In this document: positions 56,235 through 64,000 of the stretch, in pieces
Numbering within the stretch: the first letter of the stretch is position 1
How the letters are laid out: each line of letters begins with the position of its first letter
Source: Aquatica leii
Lineage: Eukaryota > Arthropoda > Insecta > Coleoptera > Lampyridae
Assembly: GCA_035610365.1 (NCBI GenBank)
Contig: CM069432.1
Span: 26,598,354 to 26,662,353 of the forward strand
Length of the DNA stretch: 64,000 bases
Direction of reading: 5' to 3'
Program-made: the position numbers and the translations under genes
The notes under the pieces: model-generated
What the model saw: the letters and a program-made list of their open reading frames with translations, nothing else
Told to the model about the DNA's origin: nothing
Database searches by the model: none

Positions 56235-56475
56235 TTTAGCAGTTAGAAGACCTACTTTTCCAGCAAAATAATGCCCGTCCCCACATAGCAAAACACTCTA
56301 TGAGCCGATTTAAAGAAGCCAATGTTAATCTCTTATTATGGCCACCCAGATCTCCGTAACTTTCACCCACGGAACACTAGTTAGAATAATGAGCGCATTA
56401 TCCACGTACACAGAAAGCTCTCCGCCACTAAGACTGAGAAAGTGTAAAGCCAATAGAAAAAGACCAACACATCAT
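56235..56475 (+). pseudogene. Tc1/mariner transposase C-terminal fragment
   Basis: The plus strand reads LLFQQNNARPHIAKHSMSRF and then NLLLWPPRSP*LSPTEH. Intact relatives have FQQDNARPHxA, then WPxRSPDLxPIEH. The catalytic Asp of QQDNA is Asn here and the SPD position is a stop. About 75 residues survive, followed by a Ser/Arg-rich tail. No terminal repeats were identified. It lies immediately left of the BEL element and belongs to a different subgroup from the 15985-16830 transposase (ARPHxA against SPIH). Confidence 0.8.
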
Positions 56476-56599
56476 TATATTGTATTCATCTCTGTTTCTT
56501 TTTTTTTAATTTTTATCATTTACTACTTCTGAGTAGCTATACTTTCCTGCTAAGTTTTGTCACAAATATCGCACCTCTTGATGTTGCAATTTCAATATA

Positions 56600-57330
56600 A
56601 TACAATACAAAGACGAATTGTCACTTAGTACTCAATCCACAGTTCCTAACCTTCCTACACCTCTAGTTCGATTACCAAAAATTGAATTACCCAAATTTGA
56701 TGAATTGGCGCTGGTCGTATTTGTCTCTAATTCATAAACGCGATTTTAAGAAATATCGACAAATTCATTTATTTGGAAGTTTTGTTAACAGGCGTAGCAG
56801 CTAAAGCTATTTTTTCGATTCCCTTTGATTCTAATAATTACGGTCAAGCTTGGAACGTTTTGATCAAGCAATTTAATGACTATAGAGTTCTTGCGGTTAA
56901 TTATTTACAGAGGATTTTGGTATTTCCGCAGTTAAAGACGGAATCTTTGACTGAACTTAAAAGGTTTTTATAGGTGTTTAGTAAGAACGTTTTAGCTTTG
57001 CCAAAGTTGGATATCTCTGACTTTGCTCAATTCATTTTGTTACACTTAGGCCTAAAAATCTTAGATAATAATCCCTGATATAGTTTTGAAAAATATTCCA
57101 AGAACGATGCCTTTTCTACTTGCGATTTATTGATTTCTTTTACCGAATCAAAATGCAAAATCCTTCAAATTAATTTAGTTTTATGTTTAGAAACTTTTTC
57201 TCGTTTAACTCGAAATATTAAGCCTAAACTTTGTAATAAAAAATTTAAATAAAAACAATTATTAAAAGCAAAAATAATTATTTTACCACGGCAGCAGTCG
57301 AAAACACAGACCTCTGGGTGTGAGCCTGAA
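56600..57330 (+). pseudogene. BEL/Pao gag fragment
   Basis: Blocks in mixed frames are: VRLPKIELPKFDELAL (about 56660-56710; BEL gag has LPKIELPxFxG), then EVLLTGVAAKAIFSIPFDSN and YGQAWNVLIKQFNDYRVLA (56773-56900), then VFSKNVLALPKLDISDFAQF near 56980-57035 and SFTESKCKI. This is the structural protein that forms the particle. There are at least three frame breaks. The sequence continues weakly to about 57330, where composition changes. Confidence 0.75.
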
Positions 57331-58095
57331 TGAAAATAAATACGAAGACGTGAATTCCTTTAATTTATTAACTATAACATAATACACTATTTACATTAAA
57401 GAAAAAATAAACATTATTTGAATCAAAACAATATTTAGAATAAAACAGTATTAAAATAAAACAAAATTTTGGTTAAAACAATATTTGGGCGCCAATTGCC
57501 TTGAAATTGGTGATGAATAAAAAGCATAAAATCTTATACCTTATTATTAATTGATATTAAATGCAAAAGTAGTAAACGTTTAATTTGTTATCGAGTATGT
57601 TTTCCGAAAAGTTTTAATAACACAATTTAATTAATGTGAATGTTAAATGTAGTAACATAATTCCAGTTGACTCACCATATATGATACGACGTTATCGTAT
57701 ATCTTCTATTTTTAGCACATTCTTGGTTTAAGTGATAAGATTCTTCCAAACGAATGTAGATTTCCAAACACAACAGCAAGCATAAAACCAATGTATAATA
57801 AATCCAATGAATAATAAACTTCAATAACGGAAAATCCAGTAAATAAAAAACAAAACCAAAAGAAAGATCAGTAAATAAAAATCGAAACAAAAGAAAAGAC
57901 CCTAAATATAAATAATTAGAATGGTTTTTTAAATGACATGATGTACTCACGCTGCTTAGCAACGGCCTTGACATAAATTCCTTTGTCTAAATGTATTGCG
58001 TAACATTGTGAAATCACTCAAAATGTTGAATTCAATAGAAAAATATATCAAAATAAAGGTAAACTCACCAGCAAATATTAAATTGTATGCGTTTT
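57331..58095 (-). repeat. Insertion in BEL gag with a PBS-like site
   Basis: TTTGGGCGCCAATTGCC at 57484-57500 reads on the minus strand as GGCAATTGGCGCCCAAA, containing the tRNA primer-site core TGGCGCCCAA directly after a CA-ending sequence. A minus-strand LTR would therefore lie from about 57495 rightward to about 58095. No gene is visible, and the opposite LTR and target duplication were not identified. Confidence 0.4.
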
Positions 58096-58592
58096 TACGC
58101 CATAATTAAGAAAATTTGTCTTCCTTGCATCGCTCACGTGAAATACCAAAGATTGCTCAAACGGAAGTGCAAGTTTTGAGTCGACTACGCAACCGTTTTG
58201 AAATACGACGCGACGTTGCCAAACTGAATAAATTTACGTGCAATATTAGTTGCAGAAAATAAACGAATGTAAAATTGAATTTTAATGTAATGAACTCTAA
58301 CGGGACGTTACAATTTAATCAAAAACGCAAGGTGCATTCTTTTATTGGTTCAACTGGTGTTGACAAATGGTCTTTGTATTGGCAGTTTCATAGGTTAATG
58401 AATTGTTTCAAATTTCTCAGAAACACTCCTATTAGACGTTACCAATTGGTAACCTTTGCTTTAATTCTCTTTCGTCAGAGCATAAAAACAGTGATTGTGG
58501 GTTTTCGTACCACTGTAACACTTGCAAGGAACGTCACCATTCTCTTCTTTATTTTTGAGGTTCGCAAAGTGATTCGGCTAAGTCCTCTACTA
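58096..58592 (+). pseudogene. BEL/Pao gag C-terminal zinc knuckles
   Basis: Near 58395-58560 the plus strand gives NCFKFLRNT, then SSEHKNSDCGFSYHCNTC and KERHHSLLYF. The Cys/His spacing ending in CNTCKERHHSLLYF matches the last knuckle of BEL-type gag (CxxCxxRHHxLLH). The frame carries on as DSAKSST and is then interrupted at 58592 by the solo LTR. When the LTR and one ACTA copy are left out, the frame continues directly with SSNINNKLVHVRLPLQIFW at 60315 onward. Confidence 0.75.
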
Positions 58593-60311
58593 TGTTACAT
58601 GCCAAAGTTAAAACAATGTCACTGCCTGAAATGAGGTAACATAAACGAAGTTGTGCCGGTTGCTCAGTGGAGACGGGGTGGGTTATATTTAAAAGTTTCG
58701 TGATTGAATTGGATCAACTTGACGAAAACACAAAATCGAAAAGTAATAATGTCGAAATCAAAGGGCGCCAGGAAGGAGTAAAGCTTAATGGACTTCTGGC
58801 CCTTGCCAACCACAAGTCCGCTTCTGAAGGACACACTCTAAACGGACTTACCTTGATAGAGTGTATCTCACTAAAATCTGTAATAAATTAATAAAGTTAC
58901 ACACGCGGAGGCCGACGGAATTAAAAGCTCTTTACACTTAACAATTTAACATTTATTTGAACACAAAAAAAAAATAATGACACAAAAATAGAGTATAGTA
59001 ATCAACAAAAATTAACCAAAACAACAAAAGGTACGTAAATGAACGTTTGATCAAAACAAAATTTGAAGTTATTTGGATAAATATACAAAACAAAATAATA
59101 AAATACAAAATACAGAATTTAAAGAAATAAAACAGCACAAATTAATAAATCTTAATTCATCTAAAATCACGGCCGTGTGCGCTTCGAAATTACTCAAATA
59201 TAAAATGAAATAAACTTATAATACTAATATATATAATTTGAATCGAAAATTCGGTCCCGTTTAATAAATTTTTAACTCGGGATTATAACACAGTTCCGCT
59301 AAATACGGACAATAATTGGTTACATTAAAGTTAACTTCGAGACACTTGTAATTTTTACTTGAAATTCAAAGCTTTTAACACTTAAATCACGTAAATAATA
59401 TCTTCACGATTAAATAAATGGTGCAACATAAATACCTTGAATTCGTCGTAACTTCAGGAAAGAACTTGTGGTTAGTTCATAGTGGCCAGTTGAAAGGTAC
59501 CCCAAACAATTTCTATGACGGCGGAAGCATTTTCTTTTTACCACTTAAATAAAATCCGCACAAATGTGAAAATCAAACTTTTCCACCACTACACTTAATT
59601 TTCACGGCTCCAACTAACTTCCGCGGTAATACATAACGATAGGGTAAAAGTACCCTAACCACTCAACTACATCACGGTACCCGGTACTTCTTAATTGCCT
59701 CCGAAAACAATAATCCTCTTTAAAACCAAAATTTTACCTCTTTTAAAACTTCCTATTCCCACTTAATTTCATGAACTTGCGCCGTAAAATTTTTGTAAAA
59801 GATAGAACATTAAATGAACTAAATTAACAAAGATGAAAACTATAATTGGCCACGTGAATTCTATCACGTAGACCTACGACAGAAATATTTCTCACCAAAA
59901 ACGCTTAGTTCGCTAAATTGCAGGTGGCTCGCAATTGCGCTTTATAAAAGAACTCAACATAAACAAAGTATAGATACCAAGAAAAATGGATCAAATTACA
60001 TTCCAAAAGGAAGTCGTAAATTATCTAGCATTGTTATTTTACTGAGATAAACAAGTAAAACACTAAATCAAAATCAAAACCACGGAACTTTATGCATTCA
60101 AATAAAATACCAGTAATAATTGTAAAACAACTTGAAATACCAATAAACTTAAATCACACGTGATAAAATAACGAGCAAAACGTTTTCGATGCTAACATTG
60201 AACTAATCAATCGAAGAAAAACAAAAAAAAAACAGAAAATTCAGCCAGCTGAATCTATTTACGGGGTCTGACATAAAAAGATTACTGCTGAAATCCCAAA
60301 CGCAGGTTCTA
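58593..60311 (-). repeat. Solo LTR (family S), 1.72 kb, ACTA target duplication
   Basis: The left edge TGTTACATGCCAAAG follows ACTA (58589-58592). The right edge GCAGGTTCTA is followed by ACTA (60312-60315). The interior aligns with 36921-38865: GTAACATAAACGAAGTT near the left, CTTGCCAACCACAAGT, GGCCGAC, TTCCGCGGTAAT and CGGGTCT near the right. It has no open frame of note. Orientation is taken to be the same as the other copies. Confidence 0.82.
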
Positions 60312-60315
60312 ACTA

Positions 60316-60800
60316 GTAGCAATATCAATAACAAACTAGTTCACGTACGGCTTCCTCTGCAAATATTTTGGTAGGTACAGTTGTATTACATATTAGAAAA
60401 GCTTTTGGGAATTTGGTACTTTTGAAGGCTGTGTTGGATAGCGGATCACAAAGATCGTTTTTGACGAAATTATTTGTAGATGAGTTAAGCATTGAACTTA
60501 CTCGTTTACAAGTCTTAGTTGCAGGAATAGGATCTTCACCTACTTTAGCTTCTAAAAGAGTAGTGAAGTGAATCATTCATCAATTAAAAATAAAATTTGA
60601 AGCCGAGATTCTTTCAACGTTGACTTTACAATTACCGATGGCAGGTCTTCCTCGAGGACTGAGAGAAAGGTTCGGTTTTATGGAATTTGCTGACCCTTCG
60701 CTTAATGTTCCGGGTCCTATTGATGAACTGTTAGGAAACGAGGTACTTGTTAAGGCGCTTTTAGAGCACTAACTCCATTTGAACCAACCAATGATACAGA
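60316..60800 (+). pseudogene. BEL/Pao protease and following region
   Basis: The frame at 60368-60571 reads GTVVLHIRKAFGNLVLLKAV, then LDSGSQRSFLTKLFVDELSI, then VAGIGSS. LLDSGSQxSFIT is the BEL-type aspartic protease signature with the catalytic Asp in LDSGS. After a stop it continues with LPMAGLPRGLRERFGFMEFA and PIDELLGNEVL, the conserved region between protease and RT (IDILLGxDV). The domain is intact at the active site but the reading frame is broken twice. Confidence 0.8.
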
Positions 60801-61900
60801 AATAGCATCATTATTTGTTCAAAAGTCGTATCAAGGTAGTCAAAACTTGAGTACCGTCATGCAAACATTTTGGGAATTAGAAGAACTCTTTGTTAGTGTT
60901 TCAGAAGATCCAGTAGTATCTTTTGCTAAGTGTCAATTGCAAAGGTTGTGGTAACTGCAGCTGGATTGGGATAAACCCATCCCTCATACTTTGTGCGCGT
61001 CTTGGACGGCATTTGCTTCTGAATTTAACATTGAAATAAGATTTATTTTAGTACCTCAAACGGTCAGCTGTCAGATTTTAGGGTTTTCGGAGCTTCTGAA
61101 CTTGGTCATGGCTGTGCAATTTATGTTCGTTCATGGTACAGCACTGGATACACTAGAGTCAAATTGGTTAAGTTTCGAACAAAGGTCGCTACTTTCAAGG
61201 TCATTCCAATTCCATGTTTAGAGTTGTGCAGTGCTGTTTTACTTGTTCAAACCTTAAACCGTTTATCCCGCTGTGTGTCGCACACCGCGTTGCAATAATA
61301 AATCAGTTGTTTCTCAAACCCCATTGGGGACACGTTTCAGCAAACAACAACCCAGCTGATTATGCTTGACGTGGGTTATCTCCTAGTCAACTTTGCAAGA
61401 CTTATGGTGGCAAGGGCCCACTTTGGCTTTCTACTCGCCTGAGCGTTGGCCGAGTAGTGTTGTGCACTCTGCCTTGGATATTCCGAAGACCAAATAAACA
61501 TTAGCTTTGCTTAATATCGAAACCTCTCCATTTTTTGAGTATTTGTGTTTGTTTATGGAGCGTTATTTGGCCTTGTCCCGTCTCACTAGAGTAGTTGCTG
61601 GGGCATTCAGATTTTTCTATACAATATTTAAAACAATAGTAGAAGGTCCACCCACTTACGCATATTTGAACTGTGTAAAGCTCTTTTGTATTGCGTTCTT
61701 GCAGTTTAAAGAATTAGTTTCCAAAAAGAATTTTCTGACATTGTTAATGGTAAACCTGTGCGTAGGTACTTGCAGATACTGGCGCGATTGTCAAATTCCA
61801 GTTTGTCGTTTTTGGATTGATTGTGCAATACTATCATAGGGCTTATCTACATGTTGGTTCACAAACCCTTCAAGCGTTATTAAGCAGAGATTTTTGGATT
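60780..61900 (+). pseudogene. BEL/Pao RT/RNase H remnant with large RT deletion
   Basis: After ALTPFEPTNDTEIASLF come NLSTVMQTFWELEELF and PVVSFAKCQLQRLW (start of RT). The palm with YxDD is absent, and the text jumps to LQLDWDKPIPHTLCASWTAF (60955-61015), IEIRFILVPQTVSCQILGFS and, in another frame, YSTGYTRVKLVKFRTKVATF with IPCLELCSAVLLVQTLNRLS (RNase H-like domain of BEL). Near 61310-61500 HWGHVSANNNPADYA and YSPERWPSSVVH mark the region before the integrase, and LTRVVAGAFRFF lies near 61585. Confidence 0.8.
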
Positions 61901-63085
61901 GATTTATGAACGCTGATTTATTAAAAAATGGGTGCGCAACTGTTTAGTTTCTTTACGTAGGGGTAGATTTTGCGGGGCTTTTGTTAATTGAATCTTTAAA
62001 GTTTTGTAGCGCAACTCTCAGGTAGTTTAGATAAGCGAAAAGTGCGCTAACAAACGATGTAAAGAAATCAAACAAACAATTAGAAAAATTGTCAAAATTG
62101 GTCAATTAACTTCCGATGTCAGGGATGCCAAATAGTTTGATTTTAAGACTAAACTATTAAAGTCTTATCTGCAATAAAAGTTAACCAAGCATAATTCATT
62201 GATTCAATCTCAAAAGATTTATAATCCTATATTCAAAATCAAAACAAAACGATAATATAAAATTCAGTAAGGTTACTTAAAACTAAAAATAGAAATTTTT
62301 ATCATTTAATTGACTAAACTTAAAATTAAGAGAATACCGGTATTTTTTTACATATAGTAAGAAAACAATTTTAATTAAGTTACTTTAAATATTTGCAGTA
62401 TGCAAATTTAATTTTGATATTCATTAGAGAAATTTTATTACTTAGTATTTAATAAGTTACGTTCAAATGTAAGTTATTTCGTAAGAAGAAAACCCAAGTT
62501 TGTTGATAAAGCAGTTTTTAATCAACGAAAGGAATGTAGAGATATAAGTAACTCACGCATACGGATCAAATTTCACGTTGATGTCATCCAACGGAATGCA
62601 GAGTTGAAGCTGGCGGATAGCCTTGGGAAATTTCCCATCAAAAATTAATGATCAAAGTGTATTTTCTTCACGAAAATCGATTCGGATCATTGGTATTTAT
62701 TGTATTGTTCATATACCAAACCCATTCAAATTATAAAGATAATGATAATTTCATTAAAGATAAAATCGGTAGATAAAAAAAAGTCTAAAACAAATAAAAA
62801 CTGGGAATTAGAGAAACTCAACAAAATAGAAATGAAAGACATACCTGTATTATTAACACAGACTTTTTAAATAAAGATATTGTAGATATAAGGTAAGATA
62901 AAAAAATTACATGGCTTCAAAATGAAGTGCCACATGCGTACTCGTCGAAGACTCAGTACCGCATGAATGTCAAGGCGACAACGCCCTAAAAAGTAGCGAC
63001 TGCACGAAATAAAAATAAAGGAAGATTTACACGCAAATTTAGTTAAACTAATACAGATAATTTAAAATCAAATAATAACAGTAAC
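61901..63085 (+). other. Decayed integrase N-terminal region and spacer
   Basis: THVGSQTLQALLSRDFWI just before and at about 61850-61905 corresponds to the zinc-binding/Trp part of BEL integrase (HxGxQxLLxxxRxxYWI). From about 62.0 to 63.08 kb no BEL motif is visible, and the sequence is AT-rich and probably an insertion without recognisable ends. Confidence 0.45.
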
Positions 63086-63610
63086 GGAAATGTTACAACT
63101 TTATAAGGCAGCCATTAGTAAGGCTTACTTCTGTGTAATTGTTTGCATGGTGACTAAAGCCATCCATATAAAACCAGTATTATCTCTTTTTACTGATACA
63201 TTTTTGGCTAGTCTTTGATCGATTTACGGCTCGTCGTGGAGTTGGTCATCGCTTTTACAGTGATCAGGGAAAAAACTTTATCGGTGCAACAAGACGGCTG
63301 AGGGAGATTTTCTTGAAACTTTAAAGAATCCTTTGTTTGAAGATCAATTCACCAATCCGCAGACGTTTAACCATGGGGAACTCACTTCGATACTTGCAAA
63401 GATTGAAGCTATCTTAAATTTTCGCCTACTTTGTCCAGTCTCAAGCGATCCGAATGACTTTGACTGTCTTACACTAGGGCATTTTTTTAGTTGGATGTTT
63501 TCTTGTACCTATTCCTGAAATTCCCATTTCCGGCGTAAATTTAAACGGTTTGACTAGGTGAGAACCAATAGAAATAATAAATCAACAACTTTGACAGCGG
63601 TGGGCTACTG
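63086..63610 (+). pseudogene. BEL/Pao integrase core and C-terminus
   Basis: Blocks are: ISKAYFCVIVCMVTKAIHIK (63115-63175), LFTDTFLASL, then GKNFIGATRRLREIF (from the SDNGTNFVGA motif; the Asp lies in the broken SDQGKNF context), LTSILAKIEAILNFRLL with the catalytic Glu context IEAILNSRPL, SSDPNDFDCLTLGHF, and RWATEYLHTLQQKF near 63595. BEL integrase inserts the element copy into the host genome. Frameshifts at about 63215 and 63310 and the change to NFRLL break the gene. Confidence 0.82.
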
Positions 63611-64000
63611 AATATCTTCACACACTACAACAGAAGTTCAAGTAGAATAAGTATGATATAAATATGATCTAAAGGAGACTTAGAATTATTAAGACAGTGC
63701 AGTAAGAGTGCTCGCTGAGCGTATCTCTTTTGGAGCGTATAAGAAGCCAGTGTCGGTTGTTATACCTTTCCCGCCTTTGCAGAATTCATTTTGTTTATAG
63801 TCAATTTTAGAGTAAGATTTTCTTTGTAGTTAGACCAAATTGTTTGTTTAATTATGGTTATAATTAAACTGTTAATTGAATTACTTAATTTTCAGTTAAA
63901 ATTTGATGGGCGGTGTGTTTACCCTAAATAAACATTTTTTATTGGCGCATTTGTGAATTTATTTCGGCTTTGTTTTACTGGTATTTGGTTCGGGATTTTT
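63611..64000 (+). other. BEL element 3' end and window edge
   Basis: Decayed pol C-terminus (SVSLLERIRSQCRL) runs to about 63780. AAATTTGATGGGCGGTGTG at 63900-63918 is similar to the terminal GGRCV codons of BEL pol. CCCTAAATAAACATTTTTTA follows and includes AATAAA, which may be LTR sequence. The LTR would extend past the window. Confidence 0.4.

Larger units (their letters stand above)
56600..63930 (+). mobile_element. BEL/Pao LTR retrotransposon relic
   Basis: BEL-type gag, gag zinc knuckles, protease, RT/RNase H end, integrase N-part and integrase core occur in the proper order on the plus strand. They are interrupted by an LTR-like segment at about 57.33-58.1 kb and the solo LTR at 58593-60311. 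Most of the RT is deleted. The end near 63890-63925 (AAAATTTGATGGGCGGTGTGTT) resembles the GGRCV terminus of BEL pol followed by a purine stretch and probable LTR start. No 5' LTR was found. Confidence 0.8.

Overview
The window looks like AT-rich nuclear DNA of an insect or close arthropod relative, packed with transposable-element (TE) remains. The evidence is the mix of families (Ty3/gypsy, BEL/Pao, Copia, Penelope-like, RTE-like, R1-like and Jockey-like LINEs, hAT, Tc1/mariner, three piggyBac-like elements), short GT-AG introns of about 54-60 bases, and long non-coding AT-rich stretches. No operon, Shine-Dalgarno pattern, CRISPR array or phage gene was seen. I could not recognise any ordinary host gene. 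Species-level assignment is not possible from what can be seen here.

Layout. 1-11 kb, mostly minus strand: an intron-bearing hAT transposase gene (1655-3510), a long degenerate gypsy pol of the 17.6/297 type (about 3.9-6.95 kb), a second hAT of the ZBED5/Buster type (7.0-9.0 kb), and a Penelope-like reverse transcriptase (9.76-11.1 kb). 11-21 kb: a 327-bp tandem duplication, then a 5.8-kb structure bounded by TA dinucleotides and roughly 650-bp inverted arms, with Tc1-like transposase pieces inside, then a piggyBac-like gene with a long uninterrupted frame. 21-24.7 kb: a two-part RTE-like LINE broken by an 0.86-kb insertion and abutting an 84-bp hairpin, followed by Copia integrase debris and a fragment of an unassigned transposase-like family. 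26.6-31.2 kb: a piggyBac element with matching 16-bp termini and TTAA on both sides, then a third piggyBac-like gene with a 12-nt first coding exon. 32.6-35.0 kb: a 2.4-kb DNA element with about 105-bp terminal inverted repeats carrying the best preserved copy of the unassigned family.

35.7-45.2 kb is a nest. A minus-strand gypsy element (integrase, RNase H, reverse transcriptase, protease, gag) is split by a 1.9-kb solo LTR with CAAC duplications and by a plus-strand R1-like LINE. 46.8-55.4 kb is dominated by long LTRs, primer-binding-site-like motifs and a non-coding internal region with strong strand asymmetry. 56.2-64 kb holds a mariner fragment and then a plus-strand BEL/Pao element, internally deleted and split by another copy of the same solo LTR family (ACTA duplications).

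Most coding pieces are broken by stops and frameshifts, so they are best read as relics. The exceptions worth attention are the hAT gene, the 328-codon piggyBac frame and the 32.6-35.0 kb element. Where an insertion can be removed on paper (the solo LTRs), the interrupted reading frame on the two sides resumes, which supports the nested reconstruction.
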